DNA from: Truepera sp965215315
GTDB taxonomy: Bacteria > Deinococcota > Deinococci > Deinococcales > Trueperaceae
Direction of reading: 5' to 3'
DNA length: 64,000 nucleotides
Assembly: GCA_965215315.1 (NCBI GenBank)
Contig: CBDCDB010000008.1
Coordinates: 2,356,001-2,420,000 of the forward strand
This document shows, one piece after another, positions 1-6,742 of this stretch (the first letter of the stretch is position 1; each line of letters begins with the position of its first letter). Below the pieces are notes generated by a model. It was not told the origin of the DNA. It saw nothing but the letters and a program-made list of their open reading frames with translations, and ran no database searches. The translations under genes and the position numbers were made by a program.

Positions 1-91
1 TTGGTTCAGGCAGCAACTTGAGTGAGTAGGGCTCGAGCACCTTCCATTCAGCGTCTTTTAAGTCCGTTGTATACTGCTTTCGCTTGACCAT
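1..91 (-). CDS. Partial IS5-type transposase, N-terminus only
   Basis: Reading the minus strand from an ATG at 91-89 gives about 30 residues that run off the window edge. They begin MVKRKQYTTDLKDAEWKVLE, the N-terminal pattern (basic start, then DLxDAEWxxLEP) of IS5-family transposases of the DUF4096 type. Just upstream, at about 117-135 on the same strand, lies GAGGGTGTTTGGGAAAT, which resembles an IS5-type terminal inverted repeat. The element therefore appears to start near 135 and leave the window at base 1. The family call is from the N-terminal motif only; no catalytic residues are in view. Confidence 0.6.
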   Translation of the reverse strand, partial: MVKRKQYTTDLKDAEWKVLEPYSLKLLPEP

Positions 92-135
92 TCACCCCTA
101 CCTAAACATAGGTGGGGGATTTCCCAAACACCCTC

Positions 136-316
136 TACGTAAAGAGGTGATCAGCGCCAGTCCGCGCTCGTATAGCTTTTCAAATATAGCCTGAGAGAGA
201 TAGCCCTTGTCTCCAAAAAGCTTGCCGAAGAGATTTTCGGTCATTCCCTCAAGCGGTTTGCGGTCGTCGGTATTGCCTGGGGTGAGATGCACAGCAAGCA
301 GTTCACCCACGTCGTT
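136..316 (-). pseudogene. IS982-like transposase remnant (middle part)
   Basis: The minus strand encodes a stretch containing VHLTPGNTDDRKPLEGM and LFGKLFGDKGYLSQ, typical of the DDE core of IS982/IS4-like transposases (the second Asp lies in GDKGY). It has neither start nor end of its own. Its upstream side is fused in frame to a truncated rRNA methyltransferase gene at about 316. Its downstream side is cut at about 135 by the start of an IS5-like element. It is therefore a relic of an older insertion, later hit by a younger one. The family assignment is from motif memory only. Confidence 0.65.
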
Positions 317-652
317 GACGATACCCGGTAAAAAGTCACCTTCGCCGTACACCAGGCGGTACGCGTTCGTATCCGGGCCGATGACCCCGGCGCGGAGTGT
401 GGCGGCGTCTCTGAGGCGCTGCTCGAGCCATTTTCCCTCCGGCAGCACGTTCCCGAAAAGCCGCACCGCAATCTGCCCGTCAGCGTCAAAGAGTCCGTAC
501 GCTTCGGCGCTGCCCGCTATGACCCGCACCCAATCGCCGGTTTGGAGCGAATGTTTGGGTAAGTGGTTGCGGTAAACCCAGGGATGACCGGCTGTAAGGG
601 CGGACTCAAGGGTGGGGTCCAAGGTCAGGGCTGCCTTAAAAGGTGCGGGCAC
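317..652 (-). pseudogene. Truncated class I rRNA methyltransferase (RlmI-like), N-terminal PUA region
   Basis: About 112 residues from a GTG at 652-650 match the N-terminal half of RlmI-type 23S rRNA cytosine methyltransferases. There is the PUA-like opening with AGHPWVYRNH, then GLFDADGQIAVRLFG, then YRLVYGEGDFLPGIV, which normally leads into the SAM-binding Rossmann domain. Reading then switches directly to IS982-like transposase sequence, so the whole catalytic domain is missing and no methyltransferase activity is expected. The start is supported by a TAAGCT box five bases upstream. The 3' part of the gene may lie outside the window beyond the IS elements. Confidence 0.7.
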
Positions 653-657
653 CCCCT

Positions 658-663
658 AGCTTA
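658..663 (-). promoter_or_regulatory. Leaderless-type -10 box of the broken rRNA methyltransferase gene
   Basis: TAAGCT on the minus strand lies five bases before the GTG start, fitting the TANNNT boxes that sit just before leaderless genes in Deinococcus relatives. No clear -35 is visible. Confidence 0.35.
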
Positions 664-704
664 ACGAATTGTCGAGATGGTTTGGGCAAAGCCAAATAAA
701 TGTT

Positions 705-1703
705 GGCTCTATGTAGATTTCAAGTGATCAGAAGAAGTTCAAGAAGCGAAGGTAGCAGAGCTTTGCCTCTAGCTCTAGCGTTGTGAACAAACTCGAAGAA
801 GCTCAGGTATAGAGGCAGTTTTTCTTGCGATATACCTTGGTGTGGACGTAGCCACGACCTGAGTAAAGACCAGAAGCCTTCAATAGTGTTGACGTGAACT
901 TCACAGAAGCCGTCGCCATCATCGTCACGGGCGTATTCTCCAGTTGAATGATTGACACGTTTATGTAGATAGCCCCAGCTTTCTAGCCGGTTGTAGATGT
1001 TGTATTCGTCGGTATAGAGCTGGCTGCCCCGCTTGACCAACTCGGTGATGATAGGCTCAAGCGTCCTTTGCTGAACATTCTCCAGCATTCTAATGATGAC
1101 CTTGCCACCGCGCTCGATCATGCCTGAGACGGGTGGCTTTTCACTCTCAAGCGTACCGCGCCCTCGCTTTTTCAAACGACGACATCTACCCCGTCGCCTT
1201 TTAGCTCTGAGAGCTTTGGGGTTGCCCTTATGCCCAGCCACAACATAAAGTTCATCAAACTCGACTTCACCAGCTAGCTCGACAGCCCTTTTTTTGCCTC
1301 GACACCTGCGCGAAGCTGTTCGGTCATCTTCTGTACGTCGTTCTGGTTTAGTCCTAGCTCAGCCGCAATCTGGCGGTTTGAGAGGTTTAAGCCCGTTAGG
1401 TACAGGCAAAGTATCCACACTTCTAGGGCTTGATGATGCCCTTCAAACACCGTATTTGTCAGATCATCAAAGTGCCCGCAACACTCGCCTTGACAAACGT
1501 AGCGCCGCCGCGCCTTTTGCGTATTGTGATAGCCAGTTCGCTTTACCTGAGAACTACCACAGTTAGGGCAACACACCTTACCCTCAGACCAACGTAGTTC
1601 TCTTAGCTTTTCGTAGCATTTCTCATCATCTAGCAAATCCTGCAAGTACAAACCCATACTTCACGCTAGCAGACCTTTAGCCACTTGCTTTCCATATTGA
1701 GCC
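705..1703 (-). mobile_element. IS1595-type insertion sequence, near-complete, 999 bp
   Basis: Imperfect terminal inverted repeats bound the element. The left end begins GGCTCTATGTAG and contains CAAGTG; the right end, read inward, begins GGCTCAATATGG and also contains CAAGTG. The flanking octamers TAAATGTT (697-704) and TAAAAGCT (1704-1711) agree at six of eight bases and may be a diverged 8-bp target duplication, the usual size for this family. It sits between the broken rRNA methyltransferase gene and the roadblock gene. It contains no CTCGAG site, unlike the host sequence around it. Confidence 0.7.
720..1657 (-). CDS. IS1595-type transposase split over two frames
   Basis: The first frame (1657-1274) encodes a zinc-ribbon N-terminus with CCPNCGSS and a helix-turn-helix-like segment (LSNRQIAAELGLNQNDV). 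It stops shortly after an A7 run on the coding strand (1289-1295). A -1 shift on A AAA AAA continues into the second frame, giving AVELAGEVEFDELYVVAG and onward to the stop at 720. The catalytic residues can be followed across the shift: Asp in EVEFDELYV, Asp in LYTDEYNIYN, and Glu in the HVNTIEGFWSLL box that marks ISXO2-like transposases. A programmed -1 frameshift is plausible because the slippery heptamer is in the correct phase. A simple inactivating mutation is the alternative. Confidence 0.7.
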
Positions 1704-1726
1704 TAAAAGCTTTTATCGGTCCACGG

Positions 1727-2110
1727 CTAGGCTTCACCAAATTTTTGGGCAATCTCTTTGGCGGTCAGCCTCGCTTTGTGGTTGATGAGGGCGACGTTGG
1801 CCTTGCTTTCAGTGATAACTGCTAGCACGGCGCGTGGCCCGGCGGTGTAGAGGAGAATCTGACCGTCGGTGCCGGAAATACTCGTCTCGGTCAGGTCGCC
1901 CGCGCCCATAATGCTGATGATGCGTTTGTTGAGACTTACAGCCGTCGAGGTCATCGCGGCCATCCGGATCGCTTCGTCCTGCACCGAGGTCTGCACGAGC
2001 GGCAAGCCGTCATTGCGCGCCACCAAAATACCGCGGACTTTGGGTACGACGGCGCTCAGCCTGTCGATAATCTCTTGAATCTGATCCAACTCGGTATCCG
2101 CCTTGGACAT
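1727..2110 (-). CDS. Roadblock/LC7 domain protein (MglB-like)
   Basis: A protein of about 127 residues with the roadblock/LC7 pattern: an N-terminal helix (LDQIQEIIDRLSAVVPKVRG), then ILVARNDGLPLVQT, a middle helix with MAAMTSTAVSLNKRI, and a LLYTAGPRAVLAVITE strand pair. Such proteins act as regulators or GTPase-activating partners of MglA-type small GTPases in bacterial polarity and motility. The start is placed at the ATG at 2110 because GAAAGGAA lies just upstream; an in-frame upstream extension to 2152 lacks such a site. It is the last gene of a run with the GTPase (2169-2699) and the DUF4388 gene, with 58 bases to the GTPase stop. Confidence 0.85.
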   Translation of the reverse strand: MSKADTELDQIQEIIDRLSAVVPKVRGILVARNDGLPLVQTSVQDEAIRMAAMTSTAVSLNKRIISIMGAGDLTETSISGTDGQILLYTAGPRAVLAVITESKANVALINHKARLTAKEIAQKFGEA

Positions 2111-2168
2111 GGTTCCTTTCGTCTCCGGGTATGAGACTACCACGCCGCACACCGCCTTATATACTGTT

Positions 2169-2699
2169 TCACAGGCTGTTCGCCGACTCAGCGGCGTCGA
2201 TGGCTTTAAGCAGCGTCACCACCGCCGCCGTCGCACTGTCTTGCAAGGTGGCGTTGACGCCCACGACGTTGGCGATATCCAACTCGAAGTAAGCGGCAAC
2301 CTCTTCAGGCTCCCAAACGCGCCCAACATCTTGACGCGTAACTCCGACGACAAAAGGTACGGGGATACGGCTGGTGACGAACTCGAGAATCCCCCGCGCG
2401 TGCCCGTAGTCGCTCGGTCTGTCACCCGGCACGAGCAAAATAAGGCCCAACGCGCCCTCGCAGAGAACTTCCCACATAAAGTTGAAGCGGTCTTGCCCCG
2501 GCGTCCCGTAAAGGTGAATGACCGTATCGTCCGCCGACAGGATGCCGAAATCAAAAGCTACCGTCGTCGTGTCTTTACCGATGTCCACCGAAGACAGCTC
2601 TTCGGTTTCGATCACGTCGATAACCGATAAACTGCGGATAAACGTCGTTTTTCCGGCTCCAACCGGCCCTGACACGACAATTTTTAGAGGCTCACTCAC
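2169..2699 (-). CDS. MglA-like small GTPase
   Basis: A 176-residue Ras-like GTPase of the MglA/SRPRB type. The P-loop GPVGAGKT lies at residues 11-18, the switch region contains DIGKDTTTVAFDFG, and the G3 box is GTPGQDRF, where MglA-type proteins replace the Ras Asp by Thr. The G4-like box is TRQD. The start is GTG, overlapping the stop of the DUF4388 gene by four bases (2696-2699), which implies translational coupling. With the roadblock protein downstream this forms an MglA/MglB-type pair, expected to switch between GTP- and GDP-bound states at the cell pole or on a surface structure. The output, such as pili, is not encoded here. Confidence 0.85.
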   Translation of the reverse strand: MSEPLKIVVSGPVGAGKTTFIRSLSVIDVIETEELSSVDIGKDTTTVAFDFGILSADDTVIHLYGTPGQDRFNFMWEVLCEGALGLILLVPGDRPSDYGHARGILEFVTSRIPVPFVVGVTRQDVGRVWEPEEVAAYFELDIANVVGVNATLQDSATAAVVTLLKAIDAAESANSL

Positions 2700-3655
2700 C
2701 GTTTACCCCCGAATGACAACGCCGCGAGCAAACGGCGTATAAAGCTTCGTTTAGGCGTCGGGGACTCAGCTGAAAGCTGCTGCGCCCGAGACGGCAGTGC
2801 CGGAAATGGCGATACTGCCGCCGAAGGTTGCGGCGCGGCTGCTGAAGTTACAGTTGAGGTCATAGCTGAAGGTCTAGCGGAGCTTGGAGCTAGAGTTAGA
2901 GCCGTACTTTCCGGCTGATACCCCGCTCTAGACACCGGTCTAGATACCCGCTCGAGTAAACCGCCCCCGTTATCCGTGTTGCTCACACGATCACCAGCAC
3001 TGTTGTCACGGCCGCCTCCACTATTGTCATCCCTGTGCTCACCCCCGTACCCATCTCCTTGACTACCCTCGTAGCCCCGGTAATTTACAGCGTAGGCGCG
3101 TACCGGCGTGATGATGTCGAGCGAACGCAGCCGTATCAGGTAGAGCTGCACCAGCGGCACCGGCAACTTGACGACCGTAGCCAGCTCGCTAGCGCTGCAG
3201 CCTGCGAAGAGTAGAGACCGGCTACGCTGCAAAAAACTCTGCAGGTTGCTCGGCAACTCGGCGGTCAGTTGAGAACTGTCTTTAAGCTTGAACCGCGTTG
3301 TTTTATCGGTTGCAGGATTTATCTCTGCTCGGCTTTCTATGGTGGTGTTCGCCAGCAGCTGCCAGACCTCTTGCCGCGTCATGTGAATTTCGTGGCTTAA
3401 GACAGCCTCGTGCGTAGGGCCGAAATCAAACTTACCCTGACGCAAGCCGAAAAGTTCGACCAGGCTTTTTTGCAAGGTTTCCTTGACCTTTACGCTGACG
3501 TCGTCTTCTCTAAAGCAGAGCACCGCTCCCTGATACAGATGCAGTTCGTACTGTTTTTGAGTGGTGGAGTGGATGTAGAGCTTGCCTGTACGTGAACCTA
3601 GCATCTTTAGGACGTCCGGGGTTGATATTGTTACGAGGTCGCCGAATATCGCCAT
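2696..3655 (-). CDS. DUF4388 (PATAN-type) domain protein with long low-complexity tail
   Basis: About 319 residues. The first 100 match the DUF4388 pattern (MAIFGDLVTISTPDVLKMLGSRTGKLYIHS, then a strand with GAVLCFREDD). A winged-helix-like middle follows (SASELATVVKLPVPLVQLYLIRLRSLDIITPV, about residues 155-190). The rest is a Gly/Asp/Asn- and then Ser/Ala/Pro-rich tail ending in a basic patch (KRSFIRRLLAALSFGGKR). DUF4388 proteins commonly accompany MglA-type GTPases and two-component systems as adaptors. The ATG at 3655 is preceded by TATATT seven bases upstream, so a leaderless transcript is likely. It heads the three-gene operon. Confidence 0.75.
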   Translation of the reverse strand: MAIFGDLVTISTPDVLKMLGSRTGKLYIHSTTQKQYELHLYQGAVLCFREDDVSVKVKETLQKSLVELFGLRQGKFDFGPTHEAVLSHEIHMTRQEVWQLLANTTIESRAEINPATDKTTRFKLKDSSQLTAELPSNLQSFLQRSRSLLFAGCSASELATVVKLPVPLVQLYLIRLRSLDIITPVRAYAVNYRGYEGSQGDGYGGEHRDDNSGGGRDNSAGDRVSNTDNGGGLLERVSRPVSRAGYQPESTALTLAPSSARPSAMTSTVTSAAAPQPSAAVSPFPALPSRAQQLSAESPTPKRSFIRRLLAALSFGGKR

Positions 3656-3662
3656 AACAAAC

Positions 3663-3668
3663 AATATA
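3663..3668 (-). promoter_or_regulatory. Leaderless-type -10 box of the DUF4388-GTPase-roadblock operon
   Basis: TATATT on the minus strand lies seven bases before the ATG at 3655, and no Shine-Dalgarno is visible between them. It would drive the operon divergently from the BLUF gene. Confidence 0.4.
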
Positions 3669-3818
3669 ACCCGGTTTGCAGAAAACGATGAAGGGACGAG
3701 AGCAGAGCTGTAGCCGGTAACTTTGGGGAATTTCGGCGACCCTCTTTAGCTAGCTGCAAATAACGCGTAGACCTCCGCGTCTGTTATGGTAAGAAGTGTT
3801 TACACGCGAGGAGCCCGT

Positions 3819-4265
3819 ATGAGTTTGGAAGAAGACTTCAGCATTTTGCAACTCGTGTATACGAGCCGCAGCGTCAAGCCGCTCTCCGACGCCGAGCTGC
3901 TAAACCTGTTGGTGAAGGCTCGAAACTTCAACACCGCAAACGCGATTACAGGCGTGCTGATGTGCCACAACGACTTTTTTGCACAGTGTCTGGAAGGGCC
4001 GGTTGTCGAAACCTATGGACTTTTCCGGCGCATCAAAGAAGACTCGAGGCATCATGACGTCGTGTTGGTTTTTGATGAACTTACCGAGCAGCGCGTGTTT
4101 TCAGAATGGTCGATGGGCTACACCGGGCTCTCAACTTCGGAAAGTATTCAGCTTTCAACTGCTAACTGGGAAAAGGTCGAGCAGTATCATAGTGAGGCAG
4201 GTACCGCCTCGCCCGGCTTCGTCTTGCTGCAATCTCTTTGGGACGTTCACAAAAGCGATTTTTAG
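3819..4265 (+). CDS. BLUF-domain blue-light sensor protein
   Basis: A 148-residue protein that is essentially a single BLUF (FAD-binding blue-light) domain. Visible hallmarks are LVYTSRS with the flavin-proximal Tyr, RNFNTANAITGVLMCHNDFFAQCLEG carrying the conserved Asn and Gln (AQCLEG matches the usual LQVLEG), RRIKEDSRHHDVV, and FSEWSMGYTGL at the end. The start at 3819 is chosen for the GAGGAG eight bases upstream; the open frame extends to 3786 without such a site. No output domain is fused, so it must act through a partner. It is divergent from the GTPase operon and is followed by a second roadblock-like gene. Confidence 0.9.
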   Translation: MSLEEDFSILQLVYTSRSVKPLSDAELLNLLVKARNFNTANAITGVLMCHNDFFAQCLEGPVVETYGLFRRIKEDSRHHDVVLVFDELTEQRVFSEWSMGYTGLSTSESIQLSTANWEKVEQYHSEAGTASPGFVLLQSLWDVHKSDF

Positions 4266-4421
4266 AGCTTGTTCCAGCACAACACCTGATTCACTGCGGA
4301 GCACCGTTACACAGAACTGTTATAGAGAACCGTTGCGAAGAATGGCCGCAGAATGTATATATTTCATCAAGTGTCGGTATTTAGCGTGTGATATAGTCTG
4401 GTTTACTAAGCTTGCCTAAAG

Positions 4422-4460
4422 CTTGGCCCATCAAGGCCAAGGGGTGCTCTAAACGCACCC
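4422..4460 (+). promoter_or_regulatory. Two tandem hairpins in the leader of the second roadblock-like gene
   Basis: CTTGGCC/GGCCAAG (stems 4422-4428 and 4435-4441, loop CATCAA) is followed at once by GGGTGC/GCACCC (4442-4447 and 4455-4460). Neither has a T-run, so they are not simple terminators. An alternative pairing of GGGGT (4441-4445) with ACCCC near 4473-4477 lies close to the AAAGGAG ribosome-binding site. A TATAGT -10-like hexamer lies upstream at 4392-4397. Any regulatory role is inferred from structure only. Confidence 0.4.
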
Positions 4461-4491
4461 AGCTTGAGCCCTACCCCTAAAGGAGTCTAGG

Positions 4492-4857
4492 ATGACCACA
4501 ACCCAATCAAATGTAGACCAGGCACTTGCCGAGGCGATGGCCATCGACGGCGCGTCGGCAGCGATGATCGTCGATTACGAGAGCGGCATGGCGTTAGGTA
4601 CCATCGGCGGCGGCATCGACCTTGACGTAGCTGCAGCGGGCAACACCGAAGTCGTCCGGGCCAAGATGACAACGATTAACGAACTCGGGCTCAACGACGA
4701 GATCGACGATATTTTGATCACCTTAGGCAAGGCGTACCATATCATCCGGCCCCTACCAAACAGCACCCAGTTTTTCTACATCGTGCTGACCCGCAAAGCG
4801 AATCTGGCGATGGCCCGTCACAAGCTTAACGGGATTGCTGCCAAAGTTCGTATCTAA
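4492..4857 (+). CDS. Roadblock/LC7-like protein, second copy of the cluster
   Basis: A 121-residue protein with an N-terminal helix (VDQALAEAMAIDGASAAMIVDYESGMALG), a Gly-rich turn (IGGGIDLDVAAAGNTEVVRAKM), then ILITLGKAYHIIRPL and FFYIVLTRKANLAMARHKL. The alternating order fits the roadblock/LC7 fold, but the protein is only distantly like the one at 1727-2110. AAAGGAG supports the ATG at 4492. The gene has a structured leader and is followed by a strong terminator, so it is probably a single-gene unit. A role with the neighbouring BLUF sensor and GTPase module is suggested by position only. Confidence 0.65.
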   Translation: MTTTQSNVDQALAEAMAIDGASAAMIVDYESGMALGTIGGGIDLDVAAAGNTEVVRAKMTTINELGLNDEIDDILITLGKAYHIIRPLPNSTQFFYIVLTRKANLAMARHKLNGIAAKVRI

Positions 4858-4885
4858 ACCCGTTAGGTTCACCTTAATGTCTTAG

Positions 4886-4907
4886 CCCCGAGCTTGTCGG
4901 GGTTTTT
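4886..4907 (+). terminator. Rho-independent terminator after the second roadblock-like gene
   Basis: CCCCGA and TCGGGG form a six-base GC-rich stem around GCTTG, followed by TTTTT, 28 bases after the stop codon. Confidence 0.85.
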
Positions 4908-4949
4908 GGTTGTTTGAGTCACCGCGCAACTCGAGTGGGCGTCTTTAAG

Positions 4950-5042
4950 AAGGGTTGACGCCAGCACCAGCTCGGAAAATATGCGTGCTAGTCGAAGGTG
5001 TTCACTGGGGAAGCGTCGCCGACCAGATCGTACCCGCCAGCT
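4950..5042 (-). repeat. Dispersed MITE-like repeat, copy A
   Basis: Read on the minus strand, this spacer contains GCGGGTACGATCTGGTC, then ACGCT, then CGACTAGCACGCA, then TTTTC, in the same order and spacing as three other copies at about 22906, 30235 and 59752. It is the most diverged copy. Boundaries are approximate. It fills most of the spacer between the terminator and the XPB gene. Confidence 0.5.
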
Positions 5043-5110
5043 GTGTTCGGACGGTGAGATAGGCTCGAGACCCTGAGCCCATCTCTACTAAAACCCATCT
5101 AACCTCGTGC

Positions 5111-5116
5111 TAGCCT
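5111..5116 (+). promoter_or_regulatory. Leaderless-type -10 box of the XPB helicase gene
   Basis: TAGCCT lies six bases before the ATG at 5123 with no Shine-Dalgarno between them, matching the TANNNT-N6-ATG pattern seen elsewhere in the window. Confidence 0.35.
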
Positions 5117-5122
5117 AAACTC

Positions 5123-6583
5123 ATGCCACGTGACAGCAGGCTAACGTTCGACCGGGGCACGCTCCTACTGCATCCGCCGCCCAAAGGCAAAAGTTGGGTG
5201 GAGTTTGCGACGTGGGACGACCGCACCGAAAAGTTTCGGCTCCCGGCGTTCTACTACCGGGCGTTTCTCGAGGCTATGCGCGCTGAAGGCGTCGCGGTGA
5301 CGGATAAAGCAAAGGGTTTTTCAGCGCTTGAACTCAAGGTGGGCGTAGAGCAAACGCCTTTTCTGCACCAGCAAGAGGCGCTTGCGGCGTGGCAACGGGC
5401 CGGACGGCGCGGCGTGGTCGTCTTACCTACCGGGGCCGGAAAAACTTATGTGGCGCAGCTCGCGATGCAGGCGACGCCGCGCAGCACCCTCATTCTGGTA
5501 CCGACGCTTGACCTGATGCACCAGTGGTACGCGCACCTCACTGCCGCCTTCCCCGACGCCGAGGTCGGGTTATTGGGCGGCGGTTCAAAAGACCGCACCG
5601 CTATTTTGGTTTCAACTTACGACAGCGCCGCCATTCACGCCGAAACACTGGGCAACCGTTACGGTCTGCTGATTTTTGACGAATGCCACCATCTACCGAG
5701 CGAGTTTTACCGGGTTGTCGCCGAGTATTCGCTTGCCCCTTACCGTTTGGGCCTTTCGGCGACGCCCGAACGCAGCGACGGCAAACACGAGACGTTGGGC
5801 GCGCTCGTCGGGCCGATCGTCTACCGTAAAGAACCGGAGGATCTGGCGGGCGGCGCATTGGCAGAACACCGCGTCGTGCAGCTCAGGGTTAAACTCTCCG
5901 CCGAAGAGCGCAGCCGTTACGACGCCTGTATCGCCACTCGCAACGCATTTTTAGGTAAACGCGGGATTCGGTTGGGGACGCTCGAGGGTTGGGGCTACTT
6001 CGTCCGTGAGAGTGCCCGCTCGTCAGAGGGCCGCGCCGCGATGCTCGCGCACCGCGAAGCGCGTACATTGGCGTTCGGCACCGAGGGCAAACTGCGCGTA
6101 CTAGCCGACCTGTTAGCGCAACACTATCCTGACCGGACGCTGGTATTCACCGACGACAACGCGACCGTCTACCGTGTGTCGCAAGATTTTTTACTCCCGG
6201 CGATTACGCATCAGACGAAGGTCAAAGAGCGGCACGAGACCCTGACGAGGTTTCGTAGTGGTGAGTACCCGGTGCTTGTCACCTCGAAGGTCTTAAATGA
6301 AGGGGTTGATGTACCGGAGGCAAAAATAGCGGTCGTCCTTTCGGGAACGGGCTCGAGCCGTGAATACGTCCAGCGTTTGGGCCGCATCTTGCGCCGGGGT
6401 GAGGGCAAACTGGCGCTCCTGTACGAAGTCATTGCCGAAGATACGAGCGAGGAGGGCGTTTCAAAACGGCGGCGTGAACGCCCCGGTGCGGTTTCTGCCG
6501 TAAAGCCGGACAAAGCACCGCCTCAGCGTAAACTTTTTGCACCGATTACCGAAGGGGACGCGCTTGGACTCGATGAGCTTTAG
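5123..6583 (+). CDS. XPB-like superfamily 2 DNA helicase
   Basis: A 486-residue SF2 helicase resembling archaeal and bacterial XPB. There is an N-terminal damage-recognition-like part (residues 1-85), then helicase lobe 1 with Walker A LPTGAGKT (about 102-109), DECHH (motif II, about 187) and SATPER (motif III). Lobe 2 carries VLNEGVDVPEAK (motif V) and YVQRLGRILRRGEG (motif VI). XPB enzymes open DNA around lesions for excision repair. Its downstream neighbour is a DUF790/Bax1 nuclease, the known partner of XPB in archaea. The likely job is therefore a helicase-nuclease step in nucleotide excision or related repair. Confidence 0.88.
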   Translation: MPRDSRLTFDRGTLLLHPPPKGKSWVEFATWDDRTEKFRLPAFYYRAFLEAMRAEGVAVTDKAKGFSALELKVGVEQTPFLHQQEALAAWQRAGRRGVVVLPTGAGKTYVAQLAMQATPRSTLILVPTLDLMHQWYAHLTAAFPDAEVGLLGGGSKDRTAILVSTYDSAAIHAETLGNRYGLLIFDECHHLPSEFYRVVAEYSLAPYRLGLSATPERSDGKHETLGALVGPIVYRKEPEDLAGGALAEHRVVQLRVKLSAEERSRYDACIATRNAFLGKRGIRLGTLEGWGYFVRESARSSEGRAAMLAHREARTLAFGTEGKLRVLADLLAQHYPDRTLVFTDDNATVYRVSQDFLLPAITHQTKVKERHETLTRFRSGEYPVLVTSKVLNEGVDVPEAKIAVVLSGTGSSREYVQRLGRILRRGEGKLALLYEVIAEDTSEEGVSKRRRERPGAVSAVKPDKAPPQRKLFAPITEGDALGLDEL

Positions 6584-6742
6584 TATCAAAGGCTCTGACA
6601 TCGGGAACCGGGATGTTGAAAGCTGAACTAAGAACGTAGAGAGTGCGTAGGAAGTGTGCAGGAAGTGTGACTGGGGGAGTCATGACGAAGAGTACAGGTT
6701 CAACGGTGAGAACAGGATTGACAACAAGTCCGGGGAAAACCC

